Source: Eustoma russellianum (taxonomy: Eukaryota; Streptophyta; Magnoliopsida; Gentianales; Gentianaceae). Taken from it: DNA of 64,000 nucleotides. The stretch covers positions 32,878,970 to 32,942,969 of the forward strand of contig AP025046.1 in assembly GCA_036186865.1 (NCBI GenBank), in the 5' to 3' direction. The notes under the pieces were generated by a model, which saw only the letters and a program-made list of their open reading frames with translations, did not search any database and was not told the DNA's origin. Shown in pieces: positions 12,561-24,383 of the stretch (the stretch's first letter is position 1; each line of letters opens with the position of its first letter). The position numbers were made by a program, and so were the translations under genes.

Positions 12561-13639
12561 AGGTTGAGTTGAAATCCTCCTCCTCCTTCACCCTTAAACA
12601 CACGGTTTTTGAAGAGAAGGTATGAAGAATGTTAGTCTTTATTCTAAAGTGAAAATAGAACTAAATTGAGGTTAGATCATCTTACCAAAGTGAGACCTTG
12701 AATGAAGCTTCAACTATCCTAAGATTTGCACCACCTAAGAGATTGAAATCTTAGCACCTAATGGTCCATGGAGGTCACGGTTTGGGTGGAGAGAAAGAAC
12801 ATCCATGCGAGCTTCATTATTTTGCATGAAGAATCTACTTAGGAAATCTTGAAGTGAGGCTTACCTAGATGATTCTTGAGCTTGGAGATGAAGATGAAGT
12901 TGAACTCCTAGCTCCAAGTGAAAGGGCCAAAAGTTTTGTTGTTTGTGGAGGGAGATAAAAACTTGCTAAGTGTTGTCTTGGCTTTGCTTGAGAGGGATTT
13001 CAAGATGAGAGTAAAATGAAGCTTCTAGGGGAATTTAAAATAAATCATGAGGGTGGATGAAGGGGGTGGCCGGCGCATGAGGGGTGAAAGGAAGGCCTAG
13101 GCTTGTAGGCTACAAGCTTTTGTCTCCCATGCATGCTTTTCTTTAATAGTTTATTATTGTTTCTTGCATGCCTTCTTTATTTTATTGTTTTATTTCTAAT
13201 TAATTTAATATTTTAAATTATATATATTTCAAGTAATAGAACAATGGAGAGGATTCTAGATCCCTCAATTGCTTGGCTGAAATCTTGGGGGGTTCTGGGT
13301 ATTTTGTCATTTAACTTTTAGCATAGCACATTCTTATGCAACTTATACTATTACTTATTTTATCTAATATGATTTTAAATTTGCTTTTATGAGAATAATT
13401 TAGGCTTGCATTCTTATAAAACGAAATTGTTATATGGTTGATCAAGGCCTCTTGGCCGAAATTCATAAGGTATTACAATACCTTGTGACATCCCGTTATA
13501 TAATTATTTAGTATCCATCTCAAAAGTATTTAAGTAAAGAAGTGCTAAGTTGACTTAAGTAACATGCACTTGAAAGAATCATTGTTTTCATTACGTCGCT
13601 TAGTCATAGTTTCGAGTACATTGTAGTTGGGGTACAACA
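12561..13639 (-). repeat. Gypsy-family LTR E, right half
   Basis: Continuation of 1-1085 after the copia insertion. The phrases 'cacggtttttgaagag', 'gcttcattttgcatgaagaa' and 'cttacctagatgattcttgagcttg' have counterparts in C (27950-28240) and D (59280-59580). It ends GGGTACAACA-type at 13639, the shared terminus of this LTR group, and copia H sequence follows immediately. The other end of E is outside the window, so whether it is a solo LTR or part of an element, and its TSD, cannot be tested. Confidence 0.8.
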
Positions 13640-14529
13640 AAATCATTCCATGTTGGCACACACAAATCACCCACAAATTAGGCAAAATTTGTGGAGATTC
13701 CAAATTAAATATTGTAGCACATGGGGCACCACTTACTTCAGCCTTATGAGCTGAATATCCACTTTATTTTATGATTATTACGTGTGACATAATATATATA
13801 ACATGTGCAAAAAGTTTCAATTTAATCGGAGAAAAATCTCGTAATCAACGAAAGTCGAAAAGTCGGTTTTCTACGAACACAACACATGGAACGTTTTTGC
13901 CATGAGTTGTAACATGTGTCTAGACACTGCTTACACATTCAAGACATGTTAAAGTGTAGTAGAATATTCAAATTAGAGCTCATTACAATTTACCATATAT
14001 GTGTAAACATTGTGCATTATTTGATAAAGCTTACTAATATGAGATTCCAGCACATGTACATTCATGTTACACGCCATTCTCAGCCTAAATAGAGTCTATG
14101 TGGAGCTTAGTTGGCATCTCAACTAGTGGATAATATCCCACACAAGGTTAGTAACACAAAAGAAGGAGCTACACAAGGTAACAATTCAAACATTTCAAAC
14201 TACTACACATGCTAAAAATTATTCAGCACATGTAGTATATGCTGGCCAATTTTTTGACTATTTTTGGTGATCAGTTTGATTTCCATAATTGAAGGGATTG
14301 AATGGTGATTGTTTTGTAACCTTTTGACTACTAATTGGAACATGTTTTATGAGTTTTAGTCAGATTTTTACAGCACACTAAATGATGACAAGTTGGAACA
14401 ATGATCAAGTACCAAGTAAGCAATGCCAAGTGATCCATCCAATCATAGTATGCCAAGTAAGCAAGATGGTGTCATATCTACACAAGGTAATCTTCCAAGG
14501 GAATTAAAGAGAATTTTCAAGAAGGAAGA
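13640..14529 (+). repeat. LTR of older copia element H, segment 1
   Basis: This resembles the SIRE LTR at about 10230-11440 but is clearly diverged: 'ccatgttggcacacac', 'aaaagtcggttttctacg', 'ctagacac', 'agatttttacagcac', 'gatgacaa', 'gccaagtaagcaa'. Together with 24384-25467 and 29298-29312 it forms the 3' part of H's 5' LTR. Its first part lies left of the window beyond gypsy LTR E. The last five bases (14525-14529, gaaga) are the TSD of element A. Confidence 0.82.
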
Positions 14530-15009
14530 TGTTGTACCTTGCAAAAAAAAATCGGTATATACTGAGAATCGTATGAAGCGGTTTAAGGAGGGAATAATGT
14601 TATACCCCACGGGAATTCGTCTATACCGCCGACTCTTATGAGATGAGTCACTAAGAATTAGTCAACCGGTTACATTATTTAAATGTAGCTACATTAATTT
14701 GACATTCTCCGATAGAATTTCCTTAAAGTAAATATTATAAGAAATTTAATATAATTATGTAAGTGTGTCGCACGACACAAGTGAAATGACAAACTACCCT
14801 TCCAACATTATGTAAAATTCGGCCATAAAGGCCTTGGAGGAGTCTAGAATTTTCCTTATTATCACAATTATATAATTAGTAAGACTACAATAAAATAGGT
14901 TGTCTTGGAACAAGAAAAATTAAGCATGGTAAAGGGGTCAACCAAGCCTAGAAATCGGCCCCCCTAGTTGACCAAGAAAAATTACCATGGTTACTTAATA
15001 TTTACTACA

Positions 15010-15197
15010 AGGTAACTCTAGTTGGATAAAGTAACCAAGGTTTGCCATAAAGTAACCAAGGTTGGCCATATAGTAACCAAGGTTGGCCATAAAGTAACTA
15101 TAGTTAACATAAAGTAACTATAGTTGGCATAAAGTAACTATAGTTGGCATAAAGTAATTATAGTTGGCATAAAGTAACTATAGTTGAACTAAAATAA
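15010..15197 (+). repeat. 20-bp tandem array in gypsy LTR
   Basis: About nine imperfect units of 'ataaagtaactatagttggc'. The left units read 'gtaaccaaggttggccata' and the right ones 'gtaactatagttggcata', so variants are clustered. Homologous arrays lie at 20338-20501, 39571-39770, 45361-45554, 51451-51650 and 59785-59950. The last four read as the complement because those LTRs are in minus orientation. Confidence 0.9.
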
Positions 15198-16480
15198 CAT
15201 ACTCTTATTTAAGAAATAAAATAAAATAAACAAAATGAAAGACAAGACATGTTGTCTTGGAATAAAAAAAAAGAGATTGCAAGCGTGGGGGACAAAAGGG
15301 CAGCCCAATGCAAGACACAAGAAACTTCCTCTTTCTAGGCATTCTTGGAAATTCTCCATGTCTCCCTTCCCCTCCCTAAGGCACGCCCTCCTCCCCTTGT
15401 CTTCTCCATGAAGACTTCTTCAAGTCATGAAGAAGCTTAACTTCATCCATGGAGTTTTATCTCAATTCATACTAACAAGCTCCATCATCTAAGTCTTGAA
15501 CACCCACAAACAGAGTTGCTGAAATAGGACAGTTTGGAGTACTAAGTTGCATGGTTTGAAAACGTACCTTAGGAATATGCAAATGAGCTGATTTTTGGTA
15601 GGATGATAGTTTGATGTGTTTATGACAACTTTGAGCTGGAATTTTGGTAAAATGAGTTGTGGTTTGGTCACAATTCATTTCGTGATACAACTGGTCAATC
15701 CAGTCTCTGCATGTACCCAATTTGGGAAAGTAATTAGATGACCCCTTTAAACTTATTGAATTGCCTTGGAAATTATATGGTAATTACTTAGGGCATAGAT
15801 GTGCATGTTCATATAAAGAAACCAGCCTAAAACCACCATTTTGATGGTTAACGACTGAGTTGAAGTGAGTGGTACAAAACTGGAAATAGGACAGTTTGAT
15901 GTCTTAAGTCGTAAGGCTTCGATCTTGATCATTTAGGCTTGAATGTGGTGTTTAGCCGTATGAATACTGTTTCTTGGTGAATTAGCTATGTTTTCCAGGT
16001 GATGAATCAAAATGAATAAAGTTTTATGACCCACGAAACTGAGGTAAGGCGGTACTGCCCTGCTGATTTCAGCAGTACCTTTGATGATAGTATGATGTTT
16101 TGAGGTAGTTAGACATTTCGGAATGTTACGAAATTTTAATAGCATGTGTCTAAGCCTTCATTATGCATATGTATGGCATGGGTTTATGAATATGAGCATG
16201 AATTGATGAGCACGAGGCTGCATGAACAGAATGTGATTGCTGGACAGTTTTTCCAGTTTAAAAGACAAGTCCGTGCATGCATGATTATGATGCATTTGTT
16301 CACGAGTCCCATAATGCATGTCATACATTGCATCATCGTCACTTGCATGATTTATGGCATGGATTTTACATGAAAGAAATATGAAAAGTGTTTTCAAAAA
16401 GATGATTTTTGTGTTTTTAAAAGAACGCTTCCCCACCGGTACCGTGTGTGAGTATGAACTGGCCAGTATGAATGATGATC

Positions 16481-16732
16481 GTGCGGGTCCAGAATAGAAT
16501 AGACCCGGCAAGTATGATTACCGTGCGGGCCCAGAATAGAATAGACCCGGCAAGTATGATTACCGTGTGGGCCCAGAATAGAATAGACCCAGCAAGTATG
16601 ATGACCGTACGGGCCCGGAATAGAATAGACCTGGCAAGTATGATGACCGTGTGGGCCCGGAATAGAATAGACATGGCAAGTATGATGACCGTGCGGGCTC
16701 GGAATAGAATAGATCCGGCAAGTATGATGACG
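16481..16732 (+). repeat. 42-bp minisatellite (6 copies) of hairpin units
   Basis: Units start at 16481, 16523, 16565, 16607, 16649 and 16691. Each contains CGGGTC or CGGGCC, an AGAATAGAATA loop and GACCCG, that is, a short hairpin, then 'gcaagtatgatgacc'. The 3' LTR holds only three copies (22970-23095), so copy number changed after insertion. Because 42 is divisible by 3, both strands read as open repetitive frames here, which is an artefact. Confidence 0.95.
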
Positions 16733-18062
16733 TTACTGTTCCGAATCCGGGAGTAATAGATTCGAAGGGGAGAAGTTACCGCCTCAGATCCGGGAAGATA
16801 GATCTGAACACTCTATTGTTTTATGACAATGATGATTTGAAAGAAAAGCATAAAAAACCATATTTTCATTTTTATCATGATGCATCACATGTGAATATGC
16901 ATGCATGTCACGTTATGGAGTTATTGTGTAGTAACACATGATACTTAGACTAAGTTGTGATGACCTCGTAGACCCTAAGTATGACTTCCCTAAGTGATGG
17001 CTCTTGCTATGTTATGAATTGATGCGAGGTACAGTCTTTTATTGTCATGCTCTTATGTAGCGATCTTGATTAAGATATGAACTTGATGCATTAAGTGTTG
17101 ATCATAACGGCATGGGATGGAGGGCATTATGCGCTACTTTTGCACATTCATACGCATTGCATATGGTCATGAGCCTGATGTTGAGTCTATTTGCACTAGG
17201 CTCTATTATTACTTGCTTCGTGCCTAAGTTATGACTTTATTGCCTTATCGGTTATTGATTGAAGGGATGAGACTCTAGCCAAATGCTAGAGGTAATGTTA
17301 CATAGGTTATGATCCTCCTATTTCTTGTTACCTAAGTTATGACTTCACTACTGTTGAAACGTAAGCTATGATCTTATTCATGACATTTAGCTCAAGTTGT
17401 TATGATTTGGTAGCTCCTAGGTTATGATCTTTATTGAGTAATGACCTTTCGTAGGCCATGATCCTTATCGAATGATGATCCTTTCATAAGCTATGGTCTC
17501 TGTTAAGTTTTAATCTTTGTTAAGCTATGACCTTGGATATACCTTGTGTTGACTTCTTACGGGCGTTTAATGGAAGGTCAGGTATGTTCTAAACCGAATT
17601 TTGGGGTTCAGTTCTTGTATGTACTTTCCATTTAATGCATGATTGTTTATGGTGTACTTGCTGGTGATTTTGTCACTCACCCCCCTATTTTTCCTCCCAG
17701 AGGCTGCAGGGAACAGGGTAGAATGGATTGAGGATGGACCTAGAGCCTTTACCCGTGAGAACGGTGAAAGATGGGCAGATCAAGGGACGTGACTTGACGA
17801 TTATGACTGATGACAGATTATGTAGTTGTGATGGGAAACATCTACTTTTGAGAATTTCGATACTTTGATTTGGGTTGTAAAACAAAGAATGATCTAGTGG
17901 ATGTTTTTAATTTGAAGTTTTAAATTCTGCCACGGTTTCGCATACTTATCTGCGTGTAAGCGCGAAAATCCATGCATTATACCATGGATCATGATACGTA
18001 TGAGACGACGCCTTGTACTCTCCTTAGTGAAGTACGGCGAGGCCGGGGTGCGGGGCGCCACA

Positions 18063-19856
18063 GTTGGTATCAGAGCAAAGGCTCCAGATCCGGGCAGAAT
18101 GTAGAACTAAGTTATGATCGTAGTCAACTAAGTTTGATCTTAGACCTAAGTTCTGATTTTAGATGAGAGTTGACCTTAGATCAGGATGACTTAGATTGGA
18201 AATTAGGGCTTTGACCAAATGATAAAGCCCTAGTCGATGGCCATCTATAGAATGTAATCATGACTGTTTGCATGACCATAAGATCGTATACGGATTACGA
18301 ATTAAATGGTGTCGCTTATTCTGAATATTTATACCTTAAGTAAGACTCCAACACTTCGTGGTGCGGATGGCACCACAATTCAGTAAGATGACATCATCAC
18401 TGTCACCCCAAGAGGCAATAAACTGTACTAGCAATAGTTAAAGAGAACACATATTCAAGGTTTGGCAGGGAATTTAGTTCATAGTAGGCGGAAGGATGGT
18501 TAAGTAAGGTTGAAAGTAACTCCATGATGATACTAATACTGGATAGGATAAGGGTAAAGTTCCAAGAGGAGTTTTGTGAGTTCTTCCTCTCTCAGGATTT
18601 AGTCACGAGAGGGGTTAAGGAATTTGACTCACTAAGACAAGGGTCAGGCAGCTCCATACTCATTCATTACTTTGGGACAGTATGTTCCTTTGATTACGGA
18701 AAATGAAAGGTTTAAGCTGATCAGATTTGTGCGCAGTCTAGAACCCCCCAGATCAAATTAATCTAAGTAAAGTCGTATTCAAGGACCTTTGGTGAATTAT
18801 TGGAGGACCACTACGGAACGAAATGCGATAGTAAGGGAACGAAAGAATGAAAGAAATGATTTAACAAGCAAACGAAGTAGAAGGTGGAAACCGTATCCCT
18901 ATAAGGCTAGTTTATGCGGATGACAAAGAAACAACCAAGGTACGCCTAATAAGTGTGAAGTACCTATGTCCTCTGCTCTACTTCCTATTAACCAAGAATG
19001 AGTGATTATGATAGTTTTCTTTAAGTTATGATGAGTAAACCACAAGTAAGCAAGTGAGGTTATTAGCGATAACCTGACCAAGTATGACACTGCGTATGGG
19101 ACTCGGGGTCCTCGCCATGATGCATCACTATTAACACTTGTACGCATTTTAATGCAGTATAGAGGGAATAGGTCATGACTATGAAAACCATGTTCTAAGA
19201 GAGCGGGCCAATTTCAGATGACTTGAAACATCATAAAGGGAACATAAGTTTCAAAGGAGAACCCACAACTTCTAGTTCGATTTTATGAAATGATCGTAAA
19301 AAGGGGGTAAAAGTTATTACGTAATAGGACGATCAGCAAGACAGATAAATGTGGCCCATACTTATGAAGAGCTTGGTATGTGTACCTTATGGGAATTATT
19401 CCGGATGTCCTTGGAAGCTATTTTGTACGTAGGATGACCGTCACATGATCACTGAAAGGATGTTTACAGAAAAGAGCAAAAGGTCTATATCCCAGAGTTA
19501 ATGATCTCTGCCAAGTTTTTTTTTCATATTTTATGAAAAAGGAAAATTATAAGCCTACTATGATCATGATTATACGGAATGGATTTTGTTATCGAGTACA
19601 TAGCATCAAGGTTGCAAGTGCTTGATATGAGATAGGTTACAACAACAACTCTAGAGAATAAGGATGAGTTCTGGTGAAACCTTTAAGATGAATAGAACAA
19701 AGCAGTTCTGAGGGAACTAAATAGACGTTTTATGCGATCTTATTTACCCAAAAGAAGAAACCACATGGGAAACGGAAGGCAACATGAGGAGTAGACGCCC
19801 CATTGTGTTTACTAGCCTGAAGTTTCGTGGACGAAACTTTTATTAAGGGGGGAGAA
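18063..19856 (+). pseudogene. Internal region of element A: gag scrap and chromodomain-like pol tail
   Basis: PBS TGGTATCAGAGC is at 18065-18076, two bases after the 5' LTR. A gag remnant spans about 18478-18770 (phrases KFQEEFCEFFLSQ and KEFDSL). It is the counterpart of the longer gag scrap at 46822-47076. From about 19000 to 19700 I see only degenerate sequence. Near 19755-19830 lies a remnant of a pol tail (TTWETEGNMRS-like), the counterpart of the better-preserved tail in D. The purine tract AAGGGGGGAGAA (19845-19856) abuts the 3' LTR. None of it is translatable as a whole, so the element depended on proteins supplied in trans. Confidence 0.8.
18065..18076 (+). promoter_or_regulatory. 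Primer binding site of element A
   Basis: Exact TGGTATCAGAGC, complementary to the 3' end of plant initiator tRNA-Met, two bases beyond the LTR terminus GCGCCACA. Confidence 0.95.
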
Positions 19857-22800
19857 TGATGTACCCCGCAAAAAAAAATCGGTATATACTGAGAATCGTA
19901 TAAAGCGGTTTAAGGAGGGAATAATGGTATACCCCACGGGAATTTGTCTATATCGCCGACTCTTACGAGATGAGCCACTAAGAATTAGTCAACCGGTTAC
20001 ATTATTTAAATGTAGCTATATTAATTTGACATTCTCCGATAGAATTTCCTTAAAGTAAATATTATAAGAAATTTAATATAATTATGTAAGTTTGTCGCAT
20101 GACACAAGTGAAATGACAAACTACCCTTCCAACATTATGTAAAATTCGGCCATAAGGGCCTTGGAGGAGTCTAGAATTTTCCTTATTATCACAATTATGT
20201 AATTAGTAAGACTACAATAAAATAGGTTGTCTTGAAACAAGAAAAATTAAGCATGGTAAAGGGGTCAACCAAGCCTAGAAATCGGCCCCCCTACTTGACC
20301 AATAAAAATTACCATGGTTACTTAATATTTACTACAAGGTAACTCTAGTTGGATAAAGTAACCAAGGTTGGCCATAAAGTAACTATAGTTGACATAAAGT
20401 AACTATAGTTGACATAAAGTAACTATAGTTGGCATAAAGTAACTATAGTTGGAATAAAATAATTACAGTTGGCATAAAGTAACTATAGTTGAACTAAAAT
20501 AACAAACTCTTATTTAAGAAATAAAATAAAATAAACAAAAGGAAAGACAAGACAAGTTGTCTTGGAATAAAAAAAAGATTGCAAGCGTGGGGGACAAAAG
20601 GGCAGCCCAATGCAAGACACAAGAAACTTCCTCTTTCTAGGCATTCTTGGAAATTCTCCATGTCTCCCTTCCCCTCCCTAAGGCACGCCCCCTCCCCTTG
20701 TCTTCTCCATGAAGACTTCTTCAAGTCATGAAGAAGCTTAACTTCATCCATGGAGTTTTATCTCAATTCATACTAACAAGCTCCATTATCTAAGTCTTGA
20801 ACACTCTCAAGAACTCACCTAAACAAGCCATGGAGGACTCATTAAACACTTAGGCAACTCCTCTATCCTCATCATCAAACTTTCGGCCATGATGAAGCTA
20901 GGAGTGTGAGATCATCTTCATCTTCAAGCCTTGAAGAACCCATCTAGGTAATTTGAATATTAAACCTTCTAAGTATGTTCTATATCTCAAAGGATGAAAC
21001 TCACATGGTACCTCCTTTTTCCATGCTAAAAATGTGACCTACAAAAGGCCACTAAGTGAGGATTCTTCAAGCTACTAAGGAGAAGCTAACATCTTGGTGG
21101 TTTGAATCCATTTCAAGATCCATTCAAGCTTCATTTTGGTAAGATGAATCTAGCTCCATTCTCCATTTAAAATGGTAGCTAATGTTCACCTCCTTGTCCT
21201 CTTCAAAAACGTGCTACACATGTGAAGTGGAGGAGGACTTCATTCTATTTCAACCAAGGTTCAAGCAAAGGAAAAGCTCTAGGGTTCAAGGAGGCAAGTA
21301 TACTCTAGCCAATCTTGCCTTATTTGTGAAGTGCATGCTTGAATGACTAGTCATTTTTAGGCTATGAATCTTAGTGAAAGATGCTAAGTACAAGATATGA
21401 AAACTAGTTGTTATAAGAAAAGTGATGGTATGAACAAATGATTTGTTACATGAAAGTGTTGTGACTGTTTTTGATGTGATTCATGAATAGATTATTTATG
21501 GTTAAAAGCATGTTATGAGGGTTGAAATCATTATGTTGAAGTGTTTGTTTGATGGTTATTTAGTCACCTTAAAGAATGAAGTTGCTTGGAAATGCTTGGA
21601 CCATAAAAGGGAATAAGTGCTGAAATCCCTGAAACTGGACAGTTTTATGTGTCATGTTGGACGACATGAAAATGAACCTTAGGAAGGTTCAAATGGGCTA
21701 ATTTTTGGTATTCTTATAGCCTTATATGTTTGTGAAATGTGTGAGTTGGAATTTTATTAAAAGGAGTTTTGGTTTGTCCTTAATAAAAATTTTAGTAAGA
21801 GTTGGTCAAACAGAATTACTGGAGCTGGACAGATTTACGTTGCATGTTGTACGACCTGGAAATGAACCACAGGAGTGTTCAAATGAGCTAATTTTTGGTA
21901 TGATTATAGCCTTATATGTTTATGAGATGTGTGAGTTGGAATTTCAGTAAAAGGAGTTGTGGATTGTTTTTAATGAAGTTCTTGATTAAAACTGCTCAAA
22001 CAGAGTTGCTGAAACAGGACAGTTTGGAGTAGTAAGTTGCGTGGTTTGAAAATGTACCTTAAGAATATGCAAATGAGCTGATTTTTGGTAGGATGATATT
22101 TTGATGTGTTTATGACATCTGTGAGTTGGAATTTTGGTAAAAGGAGTTGTGGTTTGGTCACAATTCATTTCGTGATACAACTGGTCAATCCAGTCTCTGC
22201 ATGTACCCAATTTGGGAAAGTAATTAGATGACCCCTTTAAACTTATTGAATTGCCTTGGAAATTTTATGTAATTACTTAGGGCATAGATGTTCATGTTCA
22301 TGTAAAGAAACCAGCCTAAAACCACCATTTTGATGGTTAACGACTGAGTTGAAGTGAGTGGTACAAAACTGGAAATAGGACAGTTTAATGTCTTAAGTCG
22401 TAAGGCTTCGATCTTGATTATTTAGGCTTGAATGTGGTGTTTAGCCGTATGAATACTGTTCTTTGGTGAATTAGCTATTTTTTTCAGGTGATGGATCAAA
22501 ATGAATAAAGTTTTATGACCCACGAAACTGAGGTAAGGCGGTACTGCCCTGCTGATTTCAGCAATACCTTTGATGATAGTATGATGTTTTGAGGTTGTTA
22601 GACATTTTGGAATGTTACGAAATTTTAATAGCATGTGTATAAGCCTTCATTATGCATATGTATGGCATGCGTTTATGAATATGAGCATGAATTGATGAGC
22701 ACGAGGCTGCATGAACAGAATGTGATTGCTGGACAGTTTTTCCAGTTTAAAAGACAAGTCCGTGCATGCATGATTATGATGCATTTATTCACGAGTCGCA

Positions 22801-24383
22801 TAATGCATGTCATACATTGCATCATAGTCACTTGCATGATTTATGGCATGGATTTTACGTGAATGAATGATGAAAAGCATTTTCAAAAAGATGATTTTTG
22901 TGTTTTTAAAAGAACGCTTCCCCACCGGTACCGTGTGTGAGTGTGAACTGGCCAGTATGAATGATGACCGTGCGGGCCCGGAATAGAATAGACCTGGCAA
23001 GTATGATGACCGTGTGGGCCCAAAATAGAATAGACTCGGCAAGTATGATGACCGTGCGGGCCCAGAATAGAATAGACCCGGCAAGTATGATGACGTTACC
23101 GTTCCGAATCCTAGAGTAATAGATTCGAAGGGGAGAAGTTACCGCCTCAGATCCGGAAAGATAGATCTGAACACTCTATTGTTTTATGACGATGATGATT
23201 TGAAAGAAAAGCATGAAAAACCATATTTTCATTTTTATCATGATGCATCACATGTGCATATGCATGCATGTCAAGTTATGGAGATATTGTGTAGTAACAC
23301 ATGATACTTAGACTAAGTTGTGATGACCTCGTAGACCTTAAGTATGACTTTCCTAAGTGATGACTCTTGTTATGTTATGAATTGATGCGAGGTACAGTCT
23401 TTTATTGTCATGCTCTTATGTAGCGATCTTGATTAAGATATGAACTTGATGCTCTTATGTAGCGATCTTTTATTGTCATGCTCATGCTCTTATTTGCACT
23501 AGGCTCTATTATTACTTGCTTCGTGCCTAAGTTATGACTTTATTGCCTTATCGGTTATTGATTGAAGGGATGAGACTCTAGCCAAATGCTAGAGGTAATG
23601 TTACATAGGTTATGATCCTCCTATTTCTTGTTACCTAAGTTATGACTTCACTACTGTTGAAACGTAAGCTATGATCTTATTCATGACATTTAGCTCAAGT
23701 TGTTATGATTTGGTAGCTCCTAGGTTATGATCTTTATTGAGTAATGACCTTTCGTAGGCCATGATCCTTATCGAATGATGATCCTTTCATAAGCTATGGT
23801 CTCTGTTACGTTTTAATCTTTGTTAAGCTATGACCTTGGATATACCTTGTGTTGACTTCTTACGGGTGTTTAATGGAAGGTCAGGTATGTTCTAAACCGA
23901 ATTTTGGGGTTCAGTTCTTGTATGTACTTTCCATTTAATGCATGATTGTTTATGGTGTACTTGCTGGTGACTTTGTCACTCACCTCCCTATTTTTCCTCC
24001 CAGAGGCTGCAGGGAACAGGGTAGAATGGATTAAGGATGGACCTAGAGCCCCTACCCATGAGAGCGGTGAAAGATGGGCAGATTAGGGGACGTGACTTGA
24101 CGATTATGACTGATGACAGATTATGTAGTTGTGATGGGAAACATCTACTTTTGAGAATTTCGATACTTTGATTTGGGTTGTAAAACAAAGAATGATCTAG
24201 TGGATGTTTTTAATTTAAAGTTTTAAATTATGCGACGGTTTCGCATACTTATCTGCGTGTAAGCGCGAAAATCCATGCATTATACCATGGATCATGATAC
24301 GTATGAGACGACGCCTTGTACTCTCCTTAGTGAAGTACGGCGGGTGCACCGACTCCCGTGGGGCCGGGGTGCGGGGCGCCACA
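19857..24383 (+). repeat. 3' LTR of gypsy element A
   Basis: LTR of 4527 bp. It retains the block missing from the 5' LTR (about 20805-21992), including imperfect ~180-190-bp tandem units around 21630-22100 ('gagttggaattt...aaaggagtt...agttgctgaaacaggacagttt'). It carries a 20-bp array (20338-20501) and three 42-bp units (22970-23095). At about 23447-23510 some 100 bases seen in the 5' LTR are replaced by a re-copied local sequence. An 18-base 'ggtgcaccgactcccgtg' near the end is absent from the 5' LTR but present in B LTR1. TSD GAAGA follows at 24384. Confidence 0.92.

Larger units (their letters stand above)
14530..18062 (+). repeat. 5' LTR of gypsy element A (1.2-kb internal deletion)
   Basis: LTR of 3533 bp. 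Compared with the 3' LTR it lacks the block corresponding to about 20805-21992: the sequence runs from 'taagtcttgaacac' (to about 15500) straight into 'caaacagagttgctgaaa'. It holds a 20-bp tandem array (15010-15197), six copies of a 42-bp unit (16481-16732), the hairpin pair 16735-16812 and a long run of 'taagttatgat'-like phrases (16930-17560). The 3' end is GC-rich (GGGGTGCGGGGCGCCACA). Confidence 0.92.
14530..24383 (+). mobile_element. Non-autonomous gypsy (chromovirus-derived, LARD-like) element A
   Basis: LTRs at 14530-18062 and 19857-24383 bracket an internal region of only 1794 bp. TSD GAAGA occurs at 14525-14529 and 24384-24388, which fixes the ends as TGTTGTACC/TGATGTACC and GGGGCGCCACA. 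The internal region has an exact tRNA-iMet PBS, a gag scrap, a chromodomain-like pol tail and a purine tract, but no intact gag, protease, RT or integrase. Long LTRs with a short coding-poor interior match the LARD description; the origin is probably a Tekay-like chromovirus (inference). It inserted into the LTR of copia H. The LTRs have diverged by several percent in places, mostly by transitions, and differ by large indels, so it is older than the SIRE insertion. Confidence 0.9.

Noticed and set aside
14423..14641. 72-codon frame crossing 14530
   Set aside because: It crosses the TSD and left boundary of element A, so it was created by the insertion.
16417..16756. Open frames on both strands with 14-residue repeats (94 and 85 codons)
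   Set aside because: They come from a 42-bp tandem repeat, which keeps any stop-free unit open in every copy. There is no start context, no homology, and the 3' LTR copy has three units only.
18065..18076. tRNA-Met gene fragments at each TGGTATCAGAGC
   Set aside because: Only 12 bases match, always 2 bases from an LTR end, so these are primer binding sites and not tRNA genes.
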